A DNA stretch of 64,000 nt from Brevibacillus fluminis (GCF_003710825.1 NZ_RHHQ01000023.1:1-64000), one strand, 5' to 3'; counted from the stretch's first letter, positions 23,287 to 32,842 are shown. Program-made: numbers and translations. The notes: generated by a model not told the origin, from the letters alone.

Positions 23287-24995
23287 CGCTGTTTTCCCAT
23301 CTGGATCATTTCCTTGGCATGCTCTTCTGCCTTTTCCGTTATCTGCGCCCCACCAAGCATACGCGCGAGTTCTTGCACACGACCGCTCTCCGGCAACCGG
23401 TCGACAATCGTTTCCGTCGCATCTTCTTTAATCTCTTTGCGGATCAAAAAGTGCGCGTCGGCCAGTGCTGCAACCTGCGGCAAGTGGGTGATGCAGAGCA
23501 CCTGCCTGTTTTGCGCCACCTGTGCGAGTTTTTCCGCAATTGCTTGCGCCGCGCGTCCACTCACGCCTGTGTCGACTTCGTCAAAAATGAGCGTGCCCAC
23601 CTGCTCCTTGTCCGCCAAAATCGTTTTGATTGCCAGCATAATTCGCGAAAGTTCGCCGCCTGAAGCGATTTTGGCCAAAGGCCGCATCGGCTCTCCCGGA
23701 TTCGGGGCAATCATGAATTCGACTTGGTCGATTCCGCTTGCGTCCACACTCCGTTTGATTCCTTCTATTTCAATGCCATCCTCATCTTCGATCTGACGCA
23801 CCTCAATCGCGAACCGCGCCCGATCCATGAACAGCTCCTTGAGCTGCTGTTCAATCTCACAAGCCAGCTTGGTGGCGCATTCACGGCGGACCATAGACAG
23901 CTCCATCGCTTCGATCGATAGGTCAGCCGCCAGCTCCTGCAGACGTTTGCCGAGTTGTGACAGACGCTCCTCGTAATGCTGCATTTCATCTAATTCGTCG
24001 GAAATACTTGCGGCATATTCCAAAATGTCATCGACATTTTTGCCATACTTGCGCTTCAGCATTTGCAAAAGGTCCAAACGCTGCTCCAATTCCTCGAGCT
24101 GACGCGGATCAAAATCGAGATGATTCCCGAATTGCCGCAAGAGTCCAACAGCATCTTCCACTTGGTAATAAGCGGCTTGCACCGCCTCTATGATTGGACC
24201 GAGCGACTCGTCATACTGCTGCAGCCGCTCCAGCTCGCCCATCGCATGACCAAGCCAGTCCATTCCTCTCTGATCACCTGAGAGGGCTGTATACGCCGAC
24301 CGGACGCCTTTGGACACCTTTTCGACATGAAGCCATTTTTTGCGCTGTGCAGCGAGTTTTTCATCCTCTCCTGGCTGCAGGGAGGCGTTCTCAATCTCGC
24401 TCAGCTGATAGCTCAGTAAATCGATACGCTGCACCAGCTCGCGTTCGTTCTTGGCCATACGCTCCATATCCTGCTTGAGCTTGCGATAGGAAGAATAGAG
24501 AGTCCCGTATTCCCGCTTTACACTGGAAAGCGCTTGCTCCCCGTATGCATCTAGCCAATTGATATGCTTTTCTGCATGCATCAGATCATGCGTATCGTGC
24601 TGGCCGTGAACGGTAACCAGCCACGGTCCCAGCTCGCGCAGCATCGCAAGCGTGATCAACTGTCCATTGACGCGGATGATGCTTTTCCCCTGCGCGGAAA
24701 TATCGCGGCGCACTACCACCATGCCGTCTGCTTCAATGTAAACGCCAAAGCTTTCGCAAATGGCGATAGCCGGATGGTTTGCAGGCAGTTCAAACAGCCC
24801 TTCCACCTCTGCCCGTTTTTCGCCGTAGCGGACAAAATCAGCAGAAGCGCGCTCGCCCAGCAACAAGCCGAGTGAATCAATGATGATGGATTTACCGGCA
24901 CCCGTCTCGCCTGTCAAGATGTTCAAACCTTTACGAAACGAAATGGCCACCTGTTTGATGATTGCAAAATTACGAATGGTGAGTTCGAGCAGCAT
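23265..24995 (-). CDS. recN: DNA repair protein RecN
   Basis: SMC-like ATPase recruited early to double-strand breaks. The 576-residue protein has Walker A GETGAGKSIIIDSL at residues 29-42, long coiled-coil arms in the middle third (KREYGTLYSSYRKLKQDMERM, LEELEQRLDLLQML), a signature region ASGGELSRIMLAI near residue 448 and Walker B TLIFDEVDTGVSG near residue 476. Full family length. It follows argR by 18 bases and ends in its own terminator, separating it from spoIVB. Confidence 0.96.
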   Translation of the reverse strand: MLLELTIRNFAIIKQVAISFRKGLNILTGETGAGKSIIIDSLGLLLGERASADFVRYGEKRAEVEGLFELPANHPAIAICESFGVYIEADGMVVVRRDISAQGKSIIRVNGQLITLAMLRELGPWLVTVHGQHDTHDLMHAEKHINWLDAYGEQALSSVKREYGTLYSSYRKLKQDMERMAKNERELVQRIDLLSYQLSEIENASLQPGEDEKLAAQRKKWLHVEKVSKGVRSAYTALSGDQRGMDWLGHAMGELERLQQYDESLGPIIEAVQAAYYQVEDAVGLLRQFGNHLDFDPRQLEELEQRLDLLQMLKRKYGKNVDDILEYAASISDELDEMQHYEERLSQLGKRLQELAADLSIEAMELSMVRRECATKLACEIEQQLKELFMDRARFAIEVRQIEDEDGIEIEGIKRSVDASGIDQVEFMIAPNPGEPMRPLAKIASGGELSRIMLAIKTILADKEQVGTLIFDEVDTGVSGRAAQAIAEKLAQVAQNRQVLCITHLPQVAALADAHFLIRKEIKEDATETIVDRLPESGRVQELARMLGGAQITEKAEEHAKEMIQMGKQRKAVNYS

Positions 24996-25013
24996 AATGG
25001 TTACAACCTCACT

Positions 25014-25463
25014 TTAGAGCATTTCCAGCAGTCGCTCTGATACGTCTTGGCTGAATTGTTTAGAACGGCAGATGATCAAAATCGTGTCATCGCCGCAAAT
25101 CGTTCCCATCACCTCAGGCCATTGGATGTTGTCAATCAACACTGCAACCGCATTGGCATTGCCCGGCATCGTCTTCATGACGACGAAATGGTCCGCATGG
25201 TCTATGTTGATGAAGCACTCCGTCAATACACGCTTTAGCTTTTGCAGTGGATTGAACTTTTGATCCGCCGGCAGCGAGTATTTGTACCGTCCGTCCATCA
25301 GCGGTACTTTTACCAGATGCAGCTCTTTGATGTCGCGGGAAACAGTCGCCTGCGTCACATTAAAGCCGGCATCGCACAGACGGTCAACCAATTCGTCCTG
25401 TGTCTCTATTTCATAATTCGTAATGATTTCGCGAATTCGAATGTGCCTTTGTCCTTTGTTCAT
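25014..25463 (-). CDS. argR: Arginine repressor ArgR/AhrC
   Basis: Hexameric arginine-responsive regulator that represses arginine synthesis and activates catabolism. The 149-residue protein has an N-terminal winged helix with the DNA-contact block TQATVSRDIKEL near residue 36 and a C-terminal arginine-binding and hexamerisation domain with GTICGDDTILIICRS near residue 120. It lies three bases after nadK and 18 before recN, so all three are probably one transcript. Confidence 0.95.
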   Translation of the reverse strand: MNKGQRHIRIREIITNYEIETQDELVDRLCDAGFNVTQATVSRDIKELHLVKVPLMDGRYKYSLPADQKFNPLQKLKRVLTECFINIDHADHFVVMKTMPGNANAVAVLIDNIQWPEVMGTICGDDTILIICRSKQFSQDVSERLLEML

Positions 25464-25466
25464 AAA

Positions 25467-26324
25467 TTACTCCCATTCACCGTGTAATTTCCGTCGAATT
25501 GTCTCAAAAAAGTTGCCTGTCTTCCACTTTACTAGCGGCGTGATATACGGTGATTTTTTGACAAAAATCTGATCGCCGCCCTCGAGCTCATAGCCCAGTT
25601 GTCCATCGATTGAAAGCCCCATGTCCTTGTGCTTGGCGTCCACCTCGATACGGATCAGCTGATCTCCCGAGCAAACGATCGGTCGTGCAGTCAGCGAGTG
25701 CGGTGCCACCGGCGTCAAAAGCAGCATGTTGACATTCGGTGCAACGATCGGCCCCCCTGCTGCGAGGGAATAGGCGGTAGAGCCGGTTGGACTCGATACG
25801 ATCAGACCGTCACCATTGAATGTAACGACATAATGCTCGTCCACAAAGACTCCGCATTGGATAATGCGGCAAAAAGCGCCTTTGGCGATGCCGATATCGT
25901 TCATCGCAGTGAACGTGGCTAAAACCTCTCCATCGCGCACTAGCTTCGCTTCCAGCATGCTTCTCTCTTCAATATCATATCTCCCGGATAAAAGGTTATC
26001 CACGGCAAGCGGAAGATCATCCGGCTCCGCTTCGGACAAAAAGCCGAGCGTTCCCAGGTTGATCCCCAAAATCGGCAGTGAATGGCCTGCCAGCATCCGC
26101 GCGATGCCGAGCAAAGTACCGTCCCCGCCCAAAACGCAAACCAGCTCTACCTGATCCGCAAACGCGCTCACAGGTAATGCCGATTCCGGGCGTCCCATCT
26201 TTTTGGCAATACTTTCCTCCAAAAATACTTGGATGCCCCTCTGTTCAAGTAAATAAACCAAATCCCGCGCTACGATGAGCGCTTCCGGTTTTCCTTTGAT
26301 AGCAACGATCCCTATTGTGTTCAT
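25467..26324 (-). CDS. nadK: NAD kinase
   Basis: Phosphorylates NAD to NADP. The 285-residue protein has the catalytic GGDGT motif in VLGGDGTLLGIA near residue 67, the NLGTLGFL segment, the NAD-binding NDIGI region near residue 147, and GLIVSSPTGSTAYSLAAGG near residue 182. The ATG at 26324 has a GGGGTGG ribosome site and begins the conserved MNTIGIV; an extension upstream crosses the promoter. nadK between tlyA and argR is not the B. subtilis arrangement, where the NAD kinase genes lie elsewhere. Confidence 0.94.
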   Translation of the reverse strand: MNTIGIVAIKGKPEALIVARDLVYLLEQRGIQVFLEESIAKKMGRPESALPVSAFADQVELVCVLGGDGTLLGIARMLAGHSLPILGINLGTLGFLSEAEPDDLPLAVDNLLSGRYDIEERSMLEAKLVRDGEVLATFTAMNDIGIAKGAFCRIIQCGVFVDEHYVVTFNGDGLIVSSPTGSTAYSLAAGGPIVAPNVNMLLLTPVAPHSLTARPIVCSGDQLIRIEVDAKHKDMGLSIDGQLGYELEGGDQIFVKKSPYITPLVKWKTGNFFETIRRKLHGEWE

Positions 26325-26350
26325 CTGCCACCCCGAAACGGTTGAAATCC

Positions 26351-26366
26351 TTATACAATTATACAA
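26351..26366. repeat. Tandem 8-bp repeat at the nadK promoter
   Basis: TTATACAA occurs twice without a gap (minus strand TTGTATAA twice). The -10 hexamer TATAAT at 26358-26363 spans the junction; no good -35 is visible at 17 bases. The repeat could be a regulator site or simply part of an AT-rich promoter. Confidence 0.5.
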
Positions 26367-26506
26367 TGTTTCATACATAAAAGACAGCAAGCCGTCTGCT
26401 TATTGGGACAAAAAAGAAAAACTCCCGTTGAAGAAGCCCATGTTGAACGCTGGTGCTTCTTTATGCGGGATGCTTCTGCTTTGTGCTTATGCACGAAAAT
26501 GATCGA

Positions 26507-26550
26507 AAAGGAGCTTTTGGCGTCTGCAACGCTCAAGCTCCCTTTCGCCT
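26507..26550 (-). terminator. Possible terminator after tlyA
   Basis: GGGAGCTT pairs with AAGCTCC with an inner GCGT-TGCAG-ACGC stem, followed by a short T4 tract on the minus strand. Confidence 0.5.
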
Positions 26551-26555
26551 GGTGC

Positions 26556-27368
26556 TTATTTCAAACTAGTGTGTGCCTGCTCCACAATCCGTTCGATCTC
26601 GGTGAACCATGGCGTTAGCTCGTCGGCTTGCGCGGTTTTGCGCAGATGAAGCAAGAATTCGATATTGCCTTCTCCGCCTGTGATCGGCGAGAAATGGAGG
26701 CCTTTCGCTGCAAATCCGATCGACTGGGCAAACTGGATGATCGTCTGCAGCACCTCGCGATGAATATCCGGGTCGCGCACAATGCCGTTCTTTCCAACAT
26801 TCTCCCGCCCTGCCTCAAACTGCGGTTTGACCAGCGCGAGCACATCCCCCTCTTCCTTCAAGAAGCGGTACAGGACGGGCAGGATGATTTTTAGCGAAAT
26901 GAAGGAGACATCGATTGAGGCGATATCCGGCTTTTCATGCGGAAACGTATCAGGGTCCAAATGACGGAAATTGGTTCTCTCCATGACCACGACACGCTCG
27001 TCCTTTCTCAGCGACCAGTCGAGCTGCCCATAGCCCACGTCGATGGCATACACTTTTCGCACGCCTTTTTGCAAGGCACAATCGGTGAATCCACCGGTAG
27101 AGGCACCGATGTCCATCATCACTCTGTCCGTCATATCGATACCGAAAACCTCAATCGCCTTTTCCAGCTTCAGGCCGCCTCGGCTGACGTACGGATGCAG
27201 CTCCCCTTTCACAGTAAAGACCGCATCGACCGGCACTTTGGTTCCCGCCTTGTCGCATCGTTCCTGACCGATCAGGACCAGTCCGGCCATAATCGCCGCT
27301 TTTGCTTTTTCCCGGGTGGCAAAATACCCTTGCTCGACCAACAGGATGTCCAAACGCTCTTTCTTCAT
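26556..27368 (-). CDS. tlyA: TlyA-family rRNA ribose methyltransferase
   Basis: A 270-residue protein of the TlyA/YqxC family. In mycobacteria TlyA methylates the 2'-OH of cytidines in 16S and 23S rRNA; the short forms of other bacteria are thought to be rRNA methyltransferases too. An N-terminal S4 RNA-binding domain (ERLDILLVEQGYFATREKAK) is followed by an FtsJ-like methyltransferase fold with SAM motif VMMDIGASTGGFTDCAL near residue 83 and VALVKPQFEAG near residue 175. The ATG at 27368 is eight bases after the dxs stop. It is not expected to be a haemolysin despite that old family name. Confidence 0.9.
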   Translation of the reverse strand: MKKERLDILLVEQGYFATREKAKAAIMAGLVLIGQERCDKAGTKVPVDAVFTVKGELHPYVSRGGLKLEKAIEVFGIDMTDRVMMDIGASTGGFTDCALQKGVRKVYAIDVGYGQLDWSLRKDERVVVMERTNFRHLDPDTFPHEKPDIASIDVSFISLKIILPVLYRFLKEEGDVLALVKPQFEAGRENVGKNGIVRDPDIHREVLQTIIQFAQSIGFAAKGLHFSPITGGEGNIEFLLHLRKTAQADELTPWFTEIERIVEQAHTSLK

Positions 27369-27375
27369 ATGGTTG

Positions 27376-29259
27376 TTATGCCCTTTGCTTGTGTAGTGGA
27401 ATAAGTGAACGTACACGGGAAACAATCGCTTCAGCCGTCAACCCGATTTCCTGACGCTGCTCTTTTACCGTACCATGTTCCACGAAATAATCAGGCACGC
27501 CCATGATCGTCACATTCATGTCATGGTAGCCTTCTGCTGCATAAAACTCCTGAACCGCACTGCCGAATCCGCCCATCGCACATCCTTCTTCCACCGTGAT
27601 GATATCATACCCTTCGTTGCCCAGACGGCGCAGAAGATCTTCGTCGAGCGGCTTACAGAAGCGTGCGTTGACGAGCATTGGCGCGATACCGTCGCGTCCA
27701 AGCTGTGCCACGGCTTGCTCAGCAATTTCAAAAATATGACCGAATGATAAAATCGCTACGTTCTTGCCTTCCTGCACGATTTCTGCTTTACCGATTGGCA
27801 GAGCATGCATCTCTTCATCCATTTTCACGCCGCGCACATTCAGGCGTGGATAACGATATGAAATCGGCCCTTCGTCATAAACGGCCGCAGTTTTCATCAT
27901 GTGGCGCAGCTCGTTTTCATCTTTCGGTGCCATGATCACCATGTTGGGAATCGCACGCATGAAGGCGATGTCATAAACGCCTTGGTGGGTTTCCCCGTCT
28001 GCTCCGACAAGACCTGCACGATCAACGGCAAAAATCACGTTTGCCTTTTGGCGTGCGATATCGTGGATCAGCTGGTCATAGGCACGCTGTAAAAATGTCG
28101 AATAGACAGCATACACTGGCTTCAAACCTTGCAGCGCGAGCCCTGCACAAAATGTTGCCGCATGCTGCTCGGCGATTCCCACATCAAACATCCGTTTCGG
28201 GAAAACCTGTGCGAACTTGAGCAGCCCCGAGCCAGCTGGCATCGCTGGTGTTACGGCTACCAACCGATTTTCCTCGCGGGCAAGCTCAATCATCGTGTCA
28301 GCGAACACAGATGTGTATGTCGCTGCTGATTTCGATGCGGATTCGCCGGATTCGATTTTGTACGTACCGACGCCGTGCCAGGTGACGGAGTCCGCTTCAG
28401 CCGGTGCATAGCCTTTTCCTTTTTTCGTAATCGCGTGGACCAAAACCGGCCCTTTCGTATTGGCTGCTGTTTTCAGCGTCTCCAGCAGCAAATCGAGATT
28501 ATGTCCGTCGATCGGTCCGATATAGGTAAAGCCGAGCTCTTCAAACAAAATGCCGGAGACCAACAAATACTTCATGCTGTCCTTGACTCGTTCGGCCAGC
28601 TGTGCAAGCTTGCCGCCGACAGCCGGAATCGATTTGAGCAAATGCTCCATCTCGTCTTTTGCCCATCTGTAGCTCGAGTCGGTGCGCAACTTGCCCAAAT
28701 AATTGTGGAGCGCCCCCACGTTTGGAGCAATCGACATTTCGTTGTCATTGAGCACGACAATCACATTTTTCTTTTCATGGCCAATATGATTGAGCGCCTC
28801 GAAGGCCATGCCACCGGTCAGCGCGCCATCACCGATGACGGCAACCACATGGTTTTTTTCGCCCTTGAGATCGCGAGCACAAGCCATGCCCATTGCACCG
28901 GAAAGAGACGTGCTGCTATGGCCTGTCTCCCAAACATCATGCGGGCTTTCCGCCATTTTCGGGAATCCGCACAAACCTTTGTACTGCCGCAGCGTCGGAA
29001 ATTGATCCCGACGACCCGTCAACATCTTATGCACATAGGCTTGATGCCCTACGTCCCAAATCAGTTTATCGGTAGGACTGTTAAACAGGTAGTGCAGCGC
29101 TAACGTTAACTCCACTACGCCTAGATTCGGGGCAAGATGCCCGCCTGTTTTCGCCAGATTTTCTATCAGAAACGTCCGGATTTCTTCAGCCAATCTTGAT
29201 AACTGCGGGATTGTAAGTTTTTTCAGGTCCTTCGGGCTATTTATGTTGTCGAGTAACAT
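27376..29259 (-). CDS. dxs: 1-deoxy-D-xylulose-5-phosphate synthase
   Basis: Thiamine-diphosphate enzyme condensing pyruvate and glyceraldehyde 3-phosphate, the entry step of the MEP isoprenoid pathway. The 627-residue protein shows the cofactor motif GDGALTGGMAFEALNH near residue 150, GHSSTSLSGAMGMACARDL near 118, the linker IGPIDGHNLD, and the transketolase-like GIAEQHAATFCAGLALQG near residue 366. The ATG at 29259 has a GAGGGG ribosome site. It is followed directly by tlyA and separated from ispA by a terminator, so it is expressed from its own promoter in the 29260-29425 region. Confidence 0.96.
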   Translation of the reverse strand: MLLDNINSPKDLKKLTIPQLSRLAEEIRTFLIENLAKTGGHLAPNLGVVELTLALHYLFNSPTDKLIWDVGHQAYVHKMLTGRRDQFPTLRQYKGLCGFPKMAESPHDVWETGHSSTSLSGAMGMACARDLKGEKNHVVAVIGDGALTGGMAFEALNHIGHEKKNVIVVLNDNEMSIAPNVGALHNYLGKLRTDSSYRWAKDEMEHLLKSIPAVGGKLAQLAERVKDSMKYLLVSGILFEELGFTYIGPIDGHNLDLLLETLKTAANTKGPVLVHAITKKGKGYAPAEADSVTWHGVGTYKIESGESASKSAATYTSVFADTMIELAREENRLVAVTPAMPAGSGLLKFAQVFPKRMFDVGIAEQHAATFCAGLALQGLKPVYAVYSTFLQRAYDQLIHDIARQKANVIFAVDRAGLVGADGETHQGVYDIAFMRAIPNMVIMAPKDENELRHMMKTAAVYDEGPISYRYPRLNVRGVKMDEEMHALPIGKAEIVQEGKNVAILSFGHIFEIAEQAVAQLGRDGIAPMLVNARFCKPLDEDLLRRLGNEGYDIITVEEGCAMGGFGSAVQEFYAAEGYHDMNVTIMGVPDYFVEHGTVKEQRQEIGLTAEAIVSRVRSLIPLHKQRA

Positions 29260-29426
29260 ATAACCCCTCACTTTCAAGATGAATACCAGGTAAATACTTG
29301 CTTCATTATAATCGTTTTGTCGAGAAAACTCCACTTTGTTAGGAAAAATCGCCCGGAAGCGCCTTCACGCGAACGTATATTCGTTTTCGAGGAATCTTTG
29401 TCATTTCTGAAAACCTCGCCCAAAAA

Positions 29427-29458
29427 GCAAAAAGACCTTAACGATGTGCTAAGGTCTT
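29427..29458 (-). terminator. Terminator between ispA and dxs
   Basis: A nine-base stem (AAGACCTTA/TAAGGTCTT) with a nine-base loop is followed by T5 on the minus strand, 13 bases after the ispA stop. Confidence 0.85.
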
Positions 29459-29470
29459 CTCCTGCCATCC

Positions 29471-30370
29471 TTATTTGTTGCGCGAAACAACGTAATCCGC
29501 GAGCAAATGCAAAGCCGAGTTCGCAATCCCCGCACGGGTGAGCGTGTCCTTCGCGTCAGCTACCAAGCGGTGCAGACGATCGCGCGATGCATCCATGCCG
29601 AGCAAGGAAGGATAGGTGGCTTTTTGCTTCTCCGCATCCGAGCCGACAGCTTTGCCCAACGTAGCCGCATCGCCTTCTACATTCAAAATGTCGTCCTGGA
29701 TCTGGAAAGCGAGTCCGATCGATACGCCATAGGTATGCAAGGATGCAAGCTGCTCATCATTCGCTTCCGCCAAATAACCGCCGCCGAGCAACGCCGCCAC
29801 GAGCAAATCACCTGTCTTGTGGTGATGAATGTACTCGAGCTCGTCTAGCGTCAGCTGTCGTCCTTCTCCTTGGATATCCGCCATTTGCCCGCCTACCATT
29901 CCTGTCGCCCCTGCGCGCTTGCCCAGCTCAGCGATCAGCTTGACCGCAGTGGCAGTGTTTACCTCAGAGTGGGACAGGTACGACTGCGCGATATGGGCAA
30001 ATGCACGCGTCAGCAGAGCGTCGCCCGCCAAAATGGCAGTCGCTTCGTCAAACATCTTATGGTTGGTCGGTTTGCCGCGGCGTAAATCGTCATCGTCCAT
30101 CGCCGGCAAATCGTCGTGAATCAGCGAATACGTATGTATCATTTCCAACGCAACCGCATATGGAATCCCACGCTCGGCTGGTTTGCCCAACGCTTCGAGC
30201 ACGGCCAACACCAAGATCGGGCGAAGCCGTTTTCCGCCCGCCATTAATGAATATTTCATGGATTCATATAAACGTTCCGGTACGCCCGCTTCTTCCAAAG
30301 CCAGCGGTAGCTGTTGCTCGACAAGGGTGATTTTTTCTTCGAGGTAAGAAGTGAGCGTCACCGTCATCAT
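29471..30370 (-). CDS. ispA: Farnesyl diphosphate synthase
   Basis: Short-chain trans-prenyl synthase adding isopentenyl diphosphate units to make farnesyl diphosphate. The 299-residue protein has the first aspartate-rich motif in LIHDDLPAMDDDDLRRG near residue 92 and the second in FQIQDDILNVEGD near residue 232, plus GGKRLRP near residue 47. The ATG overlaps the xseB stop by ATGA, so xseA, xseB and ispA form one translationally linked unit. Confidence 0.95.
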   Translation of the reverse strand: MMTVTLTSYLEEKITLVEQQLPLALEEAGVPERLYESMKYSLMAGGKRLRPILVLAVLEALGKPAERGIPYAVALEMIHTYSLIHDDLPAMDDDDLRRGKPTNHKMFDEATAILAGDALLTRAFAHIAQSYLSHSEVNTATAVKLIAELGKRAGATGMVGGQMADIQGEGRQLTLDELEYIHHHKTGDLLVAALLGGGYLAEANDEQLASLHTYGVSIGLAFQIQDDILNVEGDAATLGKAVGSDAEKQKATYPSLLGMDASRDRLHRLVADAKDTLTRAGIANSALHLLADYVVSRNK

Positions 30371-30621
30371 ACTTCACCTTCCAGCATAAACGGCTTTTCC
30401 TTCAGCTCCCCGTTCTCTTCCAGCAAGAGCGTGATTTGCGCTTCGATGAGATCAAGCTTTCTGCCGCAAAGGCGAGCCAGCTGAACGCCCTCTTGATAAA
30501 GACCGATCGCCTCTTCCAGTGGGACGTCTCCTTCCTCCAATCGACGAACGACATCCTCCAGCCGTTTCATCGCTTCTTCGTACGGTAATTCTAATTCCTG
30601 CTCAACTTTCTTGCGAGCCAT
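30367..30621 (-). CDS. xseB: Exodeoxyribonuclease VII small subunit
   Basis: Small subunit of exonuclease VII, which degrades single-stranded DNA from both ends. The 84-residue protein is a two-helix hairpin with the family signature LPYEEAMKRLEDVVRRLEEG and DVPLEEAIGLYQEGVQLAR. It overlaps xseA by 20 bases and ispA by 4. Confidence 0.95.
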   Translation of the reverse strand: MARKKVEQELELPYEEAMKRLEDVVRRLEEGDVPLEEAIGLYQEGVQLARLCGRKLDLIEAQITLLLEENGELKEKPFMLEGEV

Positions 30622-31966
30622 CCGTTTTCCCCTCCTCGATTGTCAGCGCTTCCGCCAAAATCGTTCCATCCGTTAATCGTACCACGAGCTTGTCCCCGCT
30701 TGCAATTTGCTGTACCGATTTCACCAGCTGCTCTTCCTTGTACAGAAGTGAAAAGCCGCGCGACATTACTTTCAGCGGACTGAGCGCGTCAAGCTGAGCC
30801 ACGGATGAGGACCAGGCGAGCCGCGATTCGGCCACCTTCCGACCGATCAGTTGAGCAAGCTGGTTTTGCAAATGGGCGACTGTTTTCCGTTCTTTTTGCA
30901 CGGTCTGCGTAATCGGACTGCGTGCGAGCAGCTGCTCTTGATGTGTCAATCGATTTTGCTCGCGCTTCAACTGCTGTTTCATCGCGGTGGTCGCACGCAT
31001 TTGCGCATCAGCGAGCCGCTGTCTCGCATCATCAAGCCTACGCTGCGGCCGTCGCAGTGCGTAGGAATTCTGCAGCTGATCCAACCGTTTACGGTGATCA
31101 GCAAGCTTGATGCGCAGCAGTCGATGCAGACGCTGCTCCTGCTTTTGCAGACGCTCCCGCCACTCCAAATGGTGCGGCACAGCCAATTCTGCCGCCGCTG
31201 TCGGCGTTGCCGCCCGCATATCGGCGACGAAATCAGCGATCGTCACATCGGTCTCGTGACCAACAGCCGAGATAACAGGAATACGTGAACCTACGATTGC
31301 TCGCGCCACCCCTTCATCATTAAAAGCCCACAGCTCTTCGATCGAACCGCCGCCACGACCGACGATGAGTACATCGACATCATCCCGTCGATTGATTCGC
31401 GCGATTGCCGCCACGATGGAGGCAGGCGCTTCCGTCCCCTGAACCGTCGCGGGAACGATCAAAATCTGTGTCTGTGGAAACCGGCGCCGAATGGTTGTGC
31501 AAATATCGCGAACAGCCGCACCCGTAGGCGATGTGACAACCCCGACGGTGCGCGGAAAGGCGGGCAGCGGGCGCTTCCGTTCCGCTGCAAATAAGCCTTC
31601 TTGCGCCAACTTCTCTTTAAGCTGCTCAAACGCCAAATAAAGCGACCCCAGACCGTCTGGCTGCATCTCGCGGGCATACAGCTGATAGGCGCCGTCCCGT
31701 TCATAGACAGAAATGGAACCACGGACGAGTGCCTTGGTTCCATCCTTCGGGACGAATTTGAGGAATCGGTTATAGCCTTGAAACATGACAGCCTTGATGC
31801 GGCTTTCCCCATCTTTTAAGGTGAAGTACATGTGACCACTGGAGTGGCGGGTAAAATTGGAGATTTCTCCGCGTATCCAGATGTCGGACACATGCTCGTC
31901 GCGCTCCAGCTTTTGCTTGATGTAGCGATTCACATCACTGACCGACCAGATTTCCTGTCCTCTCAT
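30602..31966 (-). CDS. xseA: Exodeoxyribonuclease VII large subunit
   Basis: Catalytic subunit of exonuclease VII. The product of about 454 residues has an N-terminal OB fold (VSDIWIRGEISNFTRHSSGH), the nuclease core with GVVTSPTGAAVRDI near residue 140, VGRGGGSIEELWAFN near residue 204 and SAVGHETDVTIADFVAD near residue 232, then a long coiled-coil that binds XseB. AAGGG abuts the ATG at 31972 and is well spaced for the ATG at 31966, which I use. folD ends 12 bases upstream of the first ATG. Confidence 0.95.
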   Translation of the reverse strand: MRGQEIWSVSDVNRYIKQKLERDEHVSDIWIRGEISNFTRHSSGHMYFTLKDGESRIKAVMFQGYNRFLKFVPKDGTKALVRGSISVYERDGAYQLYAREMQPDGLGSLYLAFEQLKEKLAQEGLFAAERKRPLPAFPRTVGVVTSPTGAAVRDICTTIRRRFPQTQILIVPATVQGTEAPASIVAAIARINRRDDVDVLIVGRGGGSIEELWAFNDEGVARAIVGSRIPVISAVGHETDVTIADFVADMRAATPTAAAELAVPHHLEWRERLQKQEQRLHRLLRIKLADHRKRLDQLQNSYALRRPQRRLDDARQRLADAQMRATTAMKQQLKREQNRLTHQEQLLARSPITQTVQKERKTVAHLQNQLAQLIGRKVAESRLAWSSSVAQLDALSPLKVMSRGFSLLYKEEQLVKSVQQIASGDKLVVRLTDGTILAEALTIEEGKTDGSQES

Positions 31967-31984
31967 TTGCATCCCTTCATTTCA

Positions 31985-32842
31985 TTAACGGCGTTCCAGC
32001 CCTCTTTCTGCCGAACGCACGGTATTTTTCAACAGCATGGTGATGGTCATCGGTCCAACGCCGCCTGGTACAGGTGTAATGTGGCTGGCGATTTCCTTCA
32101 CTTCATCAAATTTGACGTCGCCGACCAGTTTTCCTGTCTCGATCCGGTTCACGCCAACATCGATAACGACTGTTCCCGGCTTCACATGCTCTGCCCCGAT
32201 CATATGGGCTTTACCTACCGCCACGACCAAAATGTCCGCTTGCTTTGTGATTGCAGCGAGGTCAGGGGTGCGCGAGTGGCAAATCGTCACGGTCGCGTTT
32301 TCTTGCAACAACAGCATCGCGACTGGCTTGCCGACGATGTTGCTCCGGCCTACAACAACCGCATGTTTACCGGAAATCTCGGTTCCGGTCCGTTTGATCA
32401 GCTCAATTACGCCATGCGGAGTGCAAGGCAAAAACGTTTCATTCCCGATCAGCATGTTCCCGACGCTAATCGGATGGAAGCCGTCCACGTCTTTTTCAGG
32501 GCTGATCGCATCAATCACTGCACTCTCCGCAATATGCTTCGGCAGCGGAAGTTGAACCAAAATGCCGTGAACGTTCGGATTTTGGTTCAATTTTTCGATT
32601 TCAGCCAAAAGCTCTTCCTGCGTGACGGTCGGTTCCATGCGAATCAGCTCCGAATGGATGCCCACCTCGGCACAGCCTTTGATTTTCCCTTTTACATACG
32701 ATTCGGAAGCCGGATCATTCCCGACCAAAATAACCGTCAAACCCGGAATAATCCCTTTTTCCGCTAACGCTTTTGCTTCTATCGCCAGTTCTTCACGAAT
32801 CTTCTTCGCTGTTTCTTTTCCGTCAATCACCGTAGCTGTCAT
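31985..32842 (-). CDS. folD: Bifunctional methylenetetrahydrofolate dehydrogenase/cyclohydrolase
   Basis: Interconverts 5,10-methylene- and 10-formyl-tetrahydrofolate with NADP for purine and formyl-methionine synthesis. The 285-residue protein has the family blocks VGNDPASESYVKGKIKGC near residue 40, with the catalytic lysine in YVKGK, VQLPLPKHI, the dinucleotide-binding VVVGRSNIVGKPVA near residue 166, and the C-terminal TPVPGGVGPMTI. The ATG at 32842 has a GGAGG ribosome site; an upstream in-frame methionine is poorly placed. Confidence 0.96.
   Translation of the reverse strand: MTATVIDGKETAKKIREELAIEAKALAEKGIIPGLTVILVGNDPASESYVKGKIKGCAEVGIHSELIRMEPTVTQEELLAEIEKLNQNPNVHGILVQLPLPKHIAESAVIDAISPEKDVDGFHPISVGNMLIGNETFLPCTPHGVIELIKRTGTEISGKHAVVVGRSNIVGKPVAMLLLQENATVTICHSRTPDLAAITKQADILVVAVGKAHMIGAEHVKPGTVVIDVGVNRIETGKLVGDVKFDEVKEIASHITPVPGGVGPMTITMLLKNTVRSAERGLERR

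Noticed and set aside
26325..26380. ARG box for autoregulation by ArgR at the nadK promoter
   Set aside because: The TTGTATAA repeats are direct, not the inverted ATTCA-type half-sites of ArgR operators.
26556..27368. Haemolysin
   Set aside because: The family name is historical; the S4 plus FtsJ-like architecture indicates an rRNA methyltransferase.
29370..29383. LexA-like CGAACGTATATTCG upstream of dxs
   Set aside because: One core base deviates, a similar sequence occurs inside efp by chance, and no good promoter elements are positioned around it.
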